Assembly (NCBI GenBank): GCA_020024115.1
Contig: JAHHUF010000096.1
Coordinates: 1 to 6,668 of the forward strand
Source: Anaerofilum sp.
GTDB taxonomy: Bacteria > Bacillota > Clostridia > Oscillospirales > Ruminococcaceae
Direction of reading: 5' to 3'
DNA: 6,668 bases
Position 1 is the first letter of the stretch, and every line of letters begins with the position of its first letter. Below the pieces are notes generated by a model. That model was not told where the DNA came from and searched no databases. It was given only the letters and a program-made list of their open reading frames with translations. A program made the translations under genes and the position numbers. Shown here piece by piece: positions 1-5,926 of this stretch.

Positions 1-23
1 ATTTATCTTTTTGTAAAAAACAG

Positions 24-52
24 TTGTTTGAATGTTTGATGTATGATACAAT
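24..52 (+). promoter_or_regulatory. Predicted sigma-A promoter for the cpsC-cpsD-cpsB operon
   Basis: A -35-like TTGTTT (24-29) lies 17 bases before TACAAT (47-52), a 5/6 match to the -10 consensus, preceded by an extended -10 TG (TGA at 44-46). Transcription would start near 59. This overlaps and so excludes the upstream in-frame ATG at 43, and supports the GTG start at 100. The -35 is only partly conserved. Confidence 0.55.
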
Positions 53-88
53 ACTCAAAGATTTTGCAAAAAATGTCAAATTTCGCTC

Positions 89-94
89 AGGAGG
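89..94 (+). promoter_or_regulatory. Ribosome binding site deciding the cpsC start
   Basis: A perfect AGGAGG lies 5 bases before GTG at 100 and 8 bases before TTG at 103, which are adjacent in-frame codons. The more upstream ATG at 43 has no comparable site and sits inside the predicted promoter. Initiation at 100 or 103 is therefore preferred. Confidence 0.7.
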
Positions 95-99
95 AATTC

Positions 100-795
100 G
101 TGTTGGAACAAGAGTATGAAACTATTGATCTACGAGAAGTATTTTCAATTTTAAAGAGTAATATTTTGGTGATTATTGCCAGCGCAGCAATTTGCGGATT
201 GATTGGTATGTTGGCTACAACCTTTTTAATCACACCAAAATATCGGGCAGATGGTATGTTGATTGTAAACAATAGAAGCGATGCAAGCACAGTTATAACA
301 TACGATAACATCAATTCTGCCAAAAACTTGGTTGGAACTTATTCTGTTGTATTGAAAAGTGAAACTGTTTTAAAACAAGTGATTGATGCGTTGGGAATCA
401 GCGAGGCATACAGCCCTTCTGGTTTGGCATCTGCAATTTCCATCAATGCAGTGGATCAATCGCAGGTTATGAAGTTATCAATTATAGATGAAGATCCTCA
501 GCGAGCACGCTCTATCATTGCAGAGTTAATGCGTATTGCAGCACCAGTTTTGACCGAAACAGTAGAAGCTGGTTCTGTTAAGGTTGTATCCGAAGCAAAT
601 GTTACTGAAAATCCTGTTTCTCCCAACAAATTGATGAACACTGTAATTGCGGTGGTTTTGGGTGCAGTTTTGGCGGTGGGATATGCTTTCTTGAAAGAAA
701 TGCTCAACAATACCTTTGTAACAGATAGTGATATTACCAAACATTTGGGATTGACTGTTTTGGGAGTTATTCCACGAATCAATATAGAGGAGTAA
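100..795 (+). CDS. cpsC: CpsC/CapA-like Wzz-family polysaccharide chain-length regulator and kinase adaptor
   Basis: This is a membrane protein of the Wzz/CpsC family, about 231 aa from the GTG start. In Gram-positive bacteria such proteins set polysaccharide chain length and supply the transmembrane activator for a separate CpsD tyrosine kinase. The architecture fits: a short cytoplasmic head, membrane helix 1 at about residues 22-44, an extracellular domain, the proline-containing NPVSPNK (171-177) just before helix 2 (about 181-198), and a cytoplasmic tail ending VIPRINIEE. In this family the tail contacts and activates the kinase. The reading frame extends up to an ATG at 43, but the promoter and AGGAGG placement favour 100 (or TTG at 103). 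The kinase gene starts 6 bases after the stop, so the two are co-transcribed. Residue numbers are from the GTG. The family is clear; the polymer controlled is unknown. Confidence 0.9.
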   Translation: MLEQEYETIDLREVFSILKSNILVIIASAAICGLIGMLATTFLITPKYRADGMLIVNNRSDASTVITYDNINSAKNLVGTYSVVLKSETVLKQVIDALGISEAYSPSGLASAISINAVDQSQVMKLSIIDEDPQRARSIIAELMRIAAPVLTETVEAGSVKVVSEANVTENPVSPNKLMNTVIAVVLGAVLAVGYAFLKEMLNNTFVTDSDITKHLGLTVLGVIPRINIEE

Positions 796-801
796 GGAAA
801 A

Positions 802-1542
802 ATGAAAAAAAATAAAAACGGTCAGATGAAGATTAACCGAAAATTTCAAATCATTTCCAAAAAGGCTCCTTTTCAATATCAGGAGGCATATAAATCCCTG
901 AGAACGAACCTAAAGTTCGTTTCTTTGAATGGCGATTATAAAAAGATTGTTATTACAAGTGCCATTCCCGGTGATGGAAAAAGTACCGTTGCAGTTAATT
1001 TGGCTGTATCAATGGCAGAAGCAGGCACAAGAGTGTTGTTGGTTGACTGTGATATGCGCAAACCTATTCTGCACAAATATCTGCGCATTTCTAAAAACTC
1101 CAGTGTAGGTTTGACCGGTGTTTTGTCTGGGGCAGGTACATTGGAAGATTCTATTGTGCGCTTCAGTGATATCGGCATTCATGTTTTGACAGCAGGTGCT
1201 ATTCCTCCCAACCCCGCAGAGCTTTTGGGTGGCCCCAAAATGCAGCAACTGATTAGAGAAATGGAAAAAATGTATGACATTATTCTGTTTGATACTCCAC
1301 CGGTTTCTGTGGTGACAGATGCAGCTGTTTTGAGCCAGTTTGCAGATGGTGTTATTATGGTAATCCGCCAAAAACACGCTACAATTGAGCAGGCTCAATT
1401 GGCAAAACGCAACTTGGAAACAATTAATGCGAATTTGATTGGTGTGGTTATGAATGACTTTGATATGAAATCCACCAATAAAGAAAGTGGATATTATTAT
1501 AGTTATTATTACGATTACAGCAGTAAGCCAACACAACAATAA
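802..1542 (+). CDS. cpsD: CpsD/CapB-type bacterial tyrosine kinase (BY-kinase)
   Basis: This is a cytoplasmic ATP-dependent protein-tyrosine autokinase of 246 aa that partners the membrane adaptor encoded just upstream. The BY-kinase signatures appear in order. An EAYKSLRTN segment (28-36) resembles the family's oligomerisation motif. Walker A is SAIPGDGKST (53-62), with Lys60 as the nucleotide-binding lysine. Walker A' is VLLVDCDMRKP (78-88), and Walker B is IILFDTPP (160-167). The C-terminus carries seven tyrosines between 231 and 239 (three, a serine, three, an aspartate, one), the autophosphorylated cluster of the family. A GAGGAG at 787-792, inside the end of cpsC, lies 9 bases before the ATG. 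Phosphorylated tyrosines are the expected substrate of the phosphatase encoded next. In pneumococcus-like systems this cycle tunes capsule synthesis and couples it to division; that role here is inferred from the family. Confidence 0.94.
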   Translation: MKKNKNGQMKINRKFQIISKKAPFQYQEAYKSLRTNLKFVSLNGDYKKIVITSAIPGDGKSTVAVNLAVSMAEAGTRVLLVDCDMRKPILHKYLRISKNSSVGLTGVLSGAGTLEDSIVRFSDIGIHVLTAGAIPPNPAELLGGPKMQQLIREMEKMYDIILFDTPPVSVVTDAAVLSQFADGVIMVIRQKHATIEQAQLAKRNLETINANLIGVVMNDFDMKSTNKESGYYYSYYYDYSSKPTQQ

Positions 1543-1560
1543 CAAAGGAGGGCACTGACA

Positions 1561-2319
1561 ATGATTGATATGCACAGCCATATTTTACCGGGCATTGATG
1601 ATGGTGCCCAAAATGTTGATATATCCATCCAACTGATTAAACAGGATTTACGGGATGGGATAAAAACAATTTGTTTGACCCCACATTTTAATTTTGAAAA
1701 ACAAACCATTGAGCAGTTTTTGGAAGAACGGGAACGGTCTTTTGAAATTTTGCAGGAAGCTGTTTTGAAAGAAGGCTGGGATGTTAAGTTTGTATTAGGG
1801 GCAGAGGTCGCTTTTTCGACAGAACTTGCTGACCAAAAAGCAGTGGAACGGCTTTGTTATGGAAATACACAATGTATGTTGGTGGAATTGCCGGTAGCAT
1901 ATTTGCCAAAATGGACAGGAGAAGTTTTGGATGAGTTGCAATTGCAGGGGATTAAGCCCTTGCTGGCTCATGTAGAGCGATATACATATTTTCAGAATGA
2001 GCCTGATAAACTCTATCAGCTTTTGGGCGATGGTTGTTATGCGCAGGTAAATGCTACCAGTTTGGTAAAGCATAAAAATGCACAAAAATTTATCTTTTTG
2101 CTGATGAAGCATGGAATGGTGCATTGTATGGGTTCAGATACTCATTCCATGGAGAAACGCCCACCGATGATTGGACAAGCGCAAGAGCTTGTGGAGAAAA
2201 AAATGGGTAGAGGATTTGTCGAAATGATGAATCAAACAGGTTCTGCATTAGCAACCGGCGGCAAAGCAAAAGTGATGCCGCTCAAGCCAATTCGCTCGAT
2301 ATTTGGTTATTATTTTTAA
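1561..2319 (+). CDS. cpsB: CpsB/CapC-type PHP-family protein-tyrosine phosphatase
   Basis: This is a metal-dependent tyrosine phosphatase of the polymerase-and-histidinol-phosphatase (PHP) fold, 252 aa, expected to dephosphorylate the CpsD tyrosine cluster. The metal-ligand motifs are all present: DMHSH (His5, His7), GIDDG (Asp14), TPHF (His42), GAEV (Glu82), AHVERY (His137) and GSDTHS (Asp193, His195). The strong ribosome binding site AAAGGAGGG (1544-1552) is 8 bases before the ATG, and the gap after cpsD is only 18 bases, so the three genes form one operon in the order adaptor-kinase-phosphatase. I see no convincing intrinsic terminator directly after the stop, so some read-through toward the next gene is possible. 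The assignment is secure; the phosphorylated target is inferred from gene order and family. Confidence 0.94.
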   Translation: MIDMHSHILPGIDDGAQNVDISIQLIKQDLRDGIKTICLTPHFNFEKQTIEQFLEERERSFEILQEAVLKEGWDVKFVLGAEVAFSTELADQKAVERLCYGNTQCMLVELPVAYLPKWTGEVLDELQLQGIKPLLAHVERYTYFQNEPDKLYQLLGDGCYAQVNATSLVKHKNAQKFIFLLMKHGMVHCMGSDTHSMEKRPPMIGQAQELVEKKMGRGFVEMMNQTGSALATGGKAKVMPLKPIRSIFGYYF

Positions 2320-2399
2320 TTTTATTCGACAATTATAGGCAAAGTGTACAAAGATTTTAAGATGGAAGATAGAAATTCTTTCTAAATATAAAATTTGAG

Positions 2400-2435
2400 A
2401 TACTACTTTTCTTTTGAAAAAATTTGTAGTATAAT
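2400..2435 (+). promoter_or_regulatory. Promoter with overlapping dyad upstream of the secreted-protein gene
   Basis: A perfect -10 TATAAT lies at 2430-2435; the best -35 at 17-base spacing is the weak TTTTCT (2407-2412). A 7-base inverted repeat, ATACTAC (2400-2406) and GTAGTAT (2426-2432), brackets the -35/spacer and overlaps the -10. That suggests an operator, or an activator site compensating for the poor -35. Transcription would begin near 2442, giving a leader of about 96 bases. The promoter is fairly well supported; the operator is inference. Confidence 0.5.
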
Positions 2436-2444
2436 TACTGAAAA

Positions 2445-2458
2445 GCGAAAGTTTTCGC
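2445..2458 (+). promoter_or_regulatory. Palindrome or hairpin at the predicted mRNA 5' end
   Basis: GCGAAA and TTTCGC are separated by two bases, giving a near-perfect palindrome that begins about 3 bases after the predicted transcription start. As RNA it forms a 5-bp stem with a 4-base loop. Hairpins at the extreme 5' end are known to stabilise some Gram-positive mRNAs; as DNA it could equally be a repressor site at +1. The role is inferred. Confidence 0.4.
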
Positions 2459-2538
2459 ATTTATTATGGTAAAGTCTTTGGATGGGAACTGAAAAAGATT
2501 TTATAGATTTTTAATTATTCCGACAGGAGGAAAAACCA

Positions 2539-3141
2539 ATGAAAAAGTTCGTATCCGCAATCGCAGCATTGGCAGTAGTTGGTGCAATGGCAGTTCCTGC
2601 TATGGCAGCTACCAATGAAGAAGTAATCAACGCAGTTAAAGCAGCTGGCGCAGACGCAAGCCAAGTAACCGCAACTCAGACCTACCTGAACACCGTTAAA
2701 TTGGGTGAAGGTACTCTGGACACTGTTTTGGCTAATGTAAATGCAGCTAAAGCAGCAAAAGACGCTAAGAACATGGGCAAGGTTAAAGCATTGGCAGACA
2801 GCACTATTGCTACTGTTAACGCTGACCCTGCTGCTAAGGGTCATGAGCTGAGCTTGAACATGACCAAAATTGGCGATGTTATGACTGTTGCTATCGTTAG
2901 CAATGTTGCAACCGCAGGTGCAGACATCAACACCAAGACTGGTGCAGTTGGTGCAGTTAACAGCATGAACGGTACCACCACTGGCGGCGTTGTTGCAGGT
3001 TCCACCGGTTCTAAGGGTGTTATCAAGGCTACTGGTGCTAACATGAACTTGACCGCAGCTATCAGTGCAGCTTTGGCTATGGTTGCATCTATGGGCGCTG
3101 CTGTTGTATACGGCGTTAAGAAAGGCCTGTTGGCTAAATAA
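2539..3141 (+). CDS. Secreted alanine-rich surface protein with degenerate sortase-type C-terminal signal
   Basis: I do not recognise a named family. This 200-aa protein has a clear signal peptide: KK at 2-3, a hydrophobic core, and probable cleavage after AMA at residue 23. The mature part is low in complexity, with about 45 Ala overall, many Gly/Thr/Val/Lys, and no Cys, Trp or Arg. The C-terminus has the layout of a cell-wall sorting signal: IKATG (162-166), AN, a hydrophobic helix (about 171-191), then VKKGLLAK. The motif departs from LPXTG in its first two positions. A sortase gene follows 24 bases after the stop, so it is the likely substrate. AGGAGG (2525-2530) lies 8 bases before the ATG. 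Codon choice (AAC about 10 of 14 Asn codons, frequent ACC, CTG and GAC) differs from its neighbours and suggests high expression. It could instead remain a C-terminally membrane-anchored protein. Confidence 0.85.
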   Translation: MKKFVSAIAALAVVGAMAVPAMAATNEEVINAVKAAGADASQVTATQTYLNTVKLGEGTLDTVLANVNAAKAAKDAKNMGKVKALADSTIATVNADPAAKGHELSLNMTKIGDVMTVAIVSNVATAGADINTKTGAVGAVNSMNGTTTGGVVAGSTGSKGVIKATGANMNLTAAISAALAMVASMGAAVVYGVKKGLLAK

Positions 3142-3148
3142 TTTAGCC
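3132..3148 (+). repeat. Perfect inverted repeat spanning the stop codon of the surface-protein gene
   Basis: GGCTAAAT and ATTTAGCC flank a single central A at 3140, an 8-base perfect dyad that includes the TAA stop (3139-3141). No T-run follows, so it is not a standard terminator. It could cap the 3' end of a processed transcript against exonucleases. It stands 35 bases before a stronger terminator-like hairpin. Confidence 0.55.
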
Positions 3149-3165
3149 TACGCAACGAAAGCGAA

Positions 3166-3831
3166 ATGAATCGCATTCACGGTCGGAAGAGTTATATAGC
3201 TCTTCCGATTCTTTTTTCTATCCTTACGGCGGGGATTTTGTATCTGACAGTCTGGCCAGCTGTTGAGCCGTATTATGGTTTGTTTTCTCTGTTGCTTTCA
3301 AATGAAGCAAAACAAGAATACAATGGAGTAAACTTGATGGAGCAGCTTGAAAAAGGGGAAGCACTTGCTGATCAAGAACATATTTCTGTTAAAGATATTC
3401 AATTTCCCAAAGAAGATGACCAATATGGAGAAATCACTATCGAGGGAACATCGGTAAAAGCACCTGTTTTTTATGGTGATGCCCCCAAACAGCTTAACCA
3501 AGGTGTAGGAACTTATTCATATGGATACCTTCCAGGACAACAAAGAACTGTTATGATGGCAGCTCATACCAATACATGGTTTGCGGATTTGGGTAGCGCA
3601 AAAATTGGTTCTATGATTACAGTCAAAACTCATTACGGAACCTATCAATACAAAATTGTTGATGCACAAGTCAAAGACCATCAGGATACAACAGCGTATG
3701 ATTTTTCTCGAACAGATGAAAATATTATCTTGTATACTTGTTATCCTTTTGGCAGCATTGGTGTTACACCAGAAAGATATTTTGTATATGGTGAGTATGT
3801 ATCAGGACCGGTTTGGGTTTCTGGTGACTAA
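3166..3831 (+). CDS. Class D-like sortase (cysteine transpeptidase)
   Basis: This is a membrane-anchored sortase of 221 aa, which cleaves sorting signals of secreted proteins and links them to the cell wall or to each other. An N-terminal basic stretch (MNRIHGRKS) and one membrane helix (about 10-31) leave the catalytic domain outside. The catalytic triad is visible: His134 in MAAHTNT, Cys192 in ILYTCYPF, and Arg204 in TPERYFVYGE. The TCYPF...G..P.R arrangement and the length fit class D better than class A or B. Its predicted substrate lies directly upstream and a membrane protein follows 11 bases downstream. The ATG at 3166 has only a weak ribosome binding site, and a terminator-like hairpin lies within its first 17 codons, both pointing to low expression. 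An in-frame TTG at 3238 after GGCGGGG is an alternative start but would cut into the membrane helix. Confidence 0.9.
   Translation: MNRIHGRKSYIALPILFSILTAGILYLTVWPAVEPYYGLFSLLLSNEAKQEYNGVNLMEQLEKGEALADQEHISVKDIQFPKEDDQYGEITIEGTSVKAPVFYGDAPKQLNQGVGTYSYGYLPGQQRTVMMAAHTNTWFADLGSAKIGSMITVKTHYGTYQYKIVDAQVKDHQDTTAYDFSRTDENIILYTCYPFGSIGVTPERYFVYGEYVSGPVWVSGD
3183..3217 (+). terminator. Intrinsic terminator or attenuator inside the sortase 5' coding region
   Basis: TCGGAAGAG (3183-3191) pairs perfectly with CTCTTCCGA (3200-3208), with a loop of eight bases or fewer, followed by TTC and a run of six T (3212-3217). This is a textbook Rho-independent shape. It lies 42 bases after the surface-protein stop but 17 bases inside the sortase reading frame. 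It probably ends most surface-protein transcripts and lets some read through to the sortase and membrane-protein genes. Confidence 0.7.
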
Positions 3832-3842
3832 GGAGAGCAGAG

Positions 3843-4697
3843 ATGAGTAAAAACAAAACAGTATCAAAAGGAACGGCGCATTACATTGTGATGACAGTGC
3901 TGAGCTTTTGCATGACCTTTTTTGCATTTTTATTGATTTGTGCAGGTGTGATACAAGCCACATTGTTGAATCCACAGTATTTTAAAAATGCAGCAAAAAA
4001 TAGCGGTTATATTGCAGAGTGCAGCAACGCACTGACTGAAACATTCAAATCCTATGGTTTGGCTTCTAATTTTGATGCAGAGGTTTTTGTGCCTTTTGCA
4101 GCAGACGAAAGAATTATTGCATCTGTAAATCAAGGCATTGATTATCTATATGGAAAAGGAAATCCGGTAGATTACAGCATCTATGAAAAAGAATTGTACG
4201 AACACCTTATTCAAAATGTAAAAGACCGAAAGATTGATGTAACAGCTTCCATTGAAACAGGTGTGCAAAATTTGGCAGAAAGCTGTCGTGCTGAATATGA
4301 GAATTATACAACAGTTCCGTTTTTGGAGTTTGCAATTCGTATGATGGAAAATATCCAAAAACCAATGATAATTGTGTTGGCAGGTTTGTCAATTGTGATG
4401 TTGTTGGTTTTGGTGTTTATGTGGATGATTTCCAGAAAATCGGAAAATTTCCTGCCATATATTGTGGATGGTTGTTTTTCATTGTCTATTTTAAGCATTG
4501 TGCTGCCAATTTTAGCATTGGCACAAAAAGTATTTGAACGCGCAAACATTAGCCCGGAAAGTTTGCGGCTGCTGCTGACAGGGTATGTCAATGGTGTGAT
4601 GCAGCGGTTTATTTTAATTGGTATGGTTTTGGCAGTTGTGGCAGTGGGCTTGCTTATTTTTACAAATATACAGAATAAAAAGAAAAAATCAAATTAA
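3843..4697 (+). CDS. Uncharacterised four-helix membrane protein in the sortase operon
   Basis: I do not recognise the family. This protein of 284 aa has a basic N-terminus, membrane helix 1 at about residues 14-40, and a hydrophilic domain of about 130 residues (41-173) that should lie outside the cell. Three more helices follow at about 174-197, 205-228 and 254-274, with a lysine-rich end (NKKKKSN). The outer domain contains two cysteines, Cys60 and Cys148, that could form a disulfide, and no enzyme motif I can name. AAGGAG (3830-3835), overlapping the sortase stop, lies 7 bases before the ATG, and the genes are 11 bases apart, so they are co-transcribed and probably co-translated. A role as an accessory to the sortase, such as substrate presentation or scaffolding, is inferred from position only. 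Confidence 0.8.
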   Translation: MSKNKTVSKGTAHYIVMTVLSFCMTFFAFLLICAGVIQATLLNPQYFKNAAKNSGYIAECSNALTETFKSYGLASNFDAEVFVPFAADERIIASVNQGIDYLYGKGNPVDYSIYEKELYEHLIQNVKDRKIDVTASIETGVQNLAESCRAEYENYTTVPFLEFAIRMMENIQKPMIIVLAGLSIVMLLVLVFMWMISRKSENFLPYIVDGCFSLSILSIVLPILALAQKVFERANISPESLRLLLTGYVNGVMQRFILIGMVLAVVAVGLLIFTNIQNKKKKSN

Positions 4698-4918
4698 GGC
4701 AACACCACACAATTTGCACAAAATGTTCAGACAGGGTATTGCACCAAAATTTTCGGTCATATTTCCCTAAAATACTCGTCGAGCCACCAAGGGTTGCCTG
4801 TGTTTTTAGTTTATCTGTCGGAAAATTTTTGGGTGCAGTCCACCATCTGAAATAATGCAGTCTTGCCTTGAAATTGCGTTGGGGGCTGTCTGAAAAATTG
4901 ATTTTTCAGATATGCCCC
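4698..4918. repeat. Structured non-coding element with nested inverted repeats
   Basis: Nothing here reads as a gene, but several inverted pairs are nested. TTCAGACAG (4726-4734) matches the complement of CTGTCTGAA (4886-4894). TGCACC-AAAATTTTC (4740-4754) matches the complement of GAAAATTTT..GGTGCA (4821-4837). GGCAAC (4698-4703) matches GTTGCC (4793-4798). The element begins directly at the stop of the preceding gene and ends in the hairpin at 4882-4918. This looks like a dispersed, MITE-like or structured-RNA repeat rather than random spacer. Copy number in the genome is unknown. Confidence 0.45.
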
Positions 4919-4933
4919 AATCAATTATTTTTT
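4882..4933 (+). terminator. Strong hairpin, probable terminator of the sortase operon
   Basis: TCTGAAAAA (4889-4897) pairs with TTTTTCAGA (4902-4910) around the loop TTGA. Outside a small internal loop, GGGGC (4882-4886) pairs with GCCCC (4914-4918). The T-run (4928-4933) begins nine bases after the stem, further than ideal, so termination efficiency is uncertain. It separates the sortase operon from the carboxypeptidase gene. Confidence 0.55.
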
Positions 4934-4965
4934 AGATGTGTTGTAACAATTTTTAAAGAGGGATT

Positions 4966-5844
4966 GTGAGAAATATGCCAAGTCAAAAATTTTTTGACAA
5001 AAATGATAAAAACTCTGCGGTAATTGTTGAAGAAGATATATTGGAAAACAGACTAAAAAATAAAACACAAAATTCAGCTATTATTATAACAATGGTGGTT
5101 GTTTTAGTAGTTGTAGGCATTTTTATTTGGTTGATGGCATTGCCCCCAAAACCAGTAGAAGATGGATACCAAACACCAGAGTCTTTAGTGGATGCAACAC
5201 CCATTCCTGCATCATCACAAGAACCGGCTGCAACGGGAGAGAGTGTGTCCCAGTCAATGGAACAGGTGGGAGATATTCCTCGAAATGAATGGTATCTCCG
5301 TTTGGTAAATGCAGAAAATCCTTTGCCCGAGGACTATGGCGAGCAGGAAATGACTGCATTTGGCGGTGGATACTATTTTGATGAAAGAATTTTGGACGAT
5401 TTAGAAAAGATGTTGGATGCAGCAAAGGCAGATGGTGTGAAATTGCGCATTGAATCTGGCTATCGTGGTGTGAATCGTCAAACCACTCGAAATAAAAACG
5501 AAATTGCATCCTATCAAAGCCGTGGATACTCAAAAGAAGATGCAATTGTTTTGGCAAATATGGAAGAACCTCCTTATCGCCAATGCGAGCATAGTTTGGG
5601 ATTGGCAGTTGATTTGATGGACAGCGGAAGTAAGGATACTTCAATTGCCTTTGCACAAACAGAAGAATTTAAGTGGCTGCAACAGTATGCAGCAGAATAT
5701 GGTTTTATTTTGAGGTATCCTGAAGATAAAGTTGAAATTACCGGAATGGTATATGAGCCTTGGCATTTTCGGTATGTTGGGGTGGAACAAGCACAAAAAA
5801 TCAAAGAAAGCGGATTGTGTTTAGAAGAATATTTGGCGCAGTAA
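4966..5844 (+). CDS. vanY: Membrane-anchored VanY-type D-alanyl-D-alanine carboxypeptidase (peptidase M15B)
   Basis: This is a zinc peptidase predicted to remove the terminal D-Ala from peptidoglycan stem peptides outside the cell. It is 292 aa with a cytoplasmic head, one membrane helix (about 38-58), a Pro/Ser/Thr-rich linker (about 59-105) and a C-terminal catalytic domain (about 110-290). Catalytic motifs are intact: SGYRG (164-168), EHSLGLAVD with zinc ligands His209 and Asp216, and YEPWHFRYVG with Glu264 and His267. The usual Ser before the first EH is Cys207 here. No vanA/vanH/vanX-like or two-component genes are adjacent, so a housekeeping cell-wall role is more likely than vancomycin resistance. 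The start is uncertain: AAAGAGGG (4955-4962) is close to GTG at 4966 and far from ATG at 4975, and both are in frame. It appears monocistronic, with hairpins on both sides. Confidence 0.92.
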   Translation: MRNMPSQKFFDKNDKNSAVIVEEDILENRLKNKTQNSAIIITMVVVLVVVGIFIWLMALPPKPVEDGYQTPESLVDATPIPASSQEPAATGESVSQSMEQVGDIPRNEWYLRLVNAENPLPEDYGEQEMTAFGGGYYFDERILDDLEKMLDAAKADGVKLRIESGYRGVNRQTTRNKNEIASYQSRGYSKEDAIVLANMEEPPYRQCEHSLGLAVDLMDSGSKDTSIAFAQTEEFKWLQQYAAEYGFILRYPEDKVEITGMVYEPWHFRYVGVEQAQKIKESGLCLEEYLAQ

Positions 5845-5856
5845 TTTTTCAACAAT

Positions 5857-5924
5857 AAAAAATTTAGGCAACAGGAAAAGGTGCTTTCAGCAGTCAAGCT
5901 GCTTAGCGTATCCTATTGCCTAAA
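5857..5924 (-). terminator. Long hairpin reading as a minus-strand intrinsic terminator
   Basis: TTTAGGCAA (5863-5871) pairs with TTGCCTAAA (5916-5924), continued after one mismatch by AGGA (5873-5876) with TCCT (5911-5914), and capped by AGCAG/CTGCT (5889-5893/5899-5903). On the plus strand no T-run follows; on the minus strand the stem runs straight into six T (complement of 5857-5862). It would therefore stop transcripts coming from the right, although no convincing minus-strand gene is visible. Confidence 0.5.
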
Positions 5925-5926
5925 GC

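Noticed and set aside
2346..2384. Intrinsic terminator after cpsB
   Set aside because: Only a short AT-rich dyad (AGAAA/TTTCT) is present, with no GC stem and no T-run.
2539..3141. Pilin subunit
   Set aside because: No pilin-type lysine motif or E-box was recognisable, the protein is only 200 aa, and there is no second pilin gene; polymerisation cannot be claimed from the sequence.
3656..3850. 64-codon plus-strand frame inside the sortase gene
   Set aside because: It is a shadow frame over the conserved catalytic Cys/Arg region of the sortase and has no ribosome binding site.
4966..5844. VanY as part of a vancomycin-resistance cluster
   Set aside because: No ligase, dehydrogenase, VanX-type dipeptidase or two-component regulator is present, and a solitary VanY-type carboxypeptidase is common in Clostridia.
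4693..5875. Similar short motifs after the membrane-protein and vanY genes (ATTAAGGCAACACC and ATTTAGGCAACAGG) as flanking repeats of a mobile vanY unit
   Set aside because: Only 11 of 14 bases match and each motif is already part of its own inverted repeat; the resemblance may be chance.
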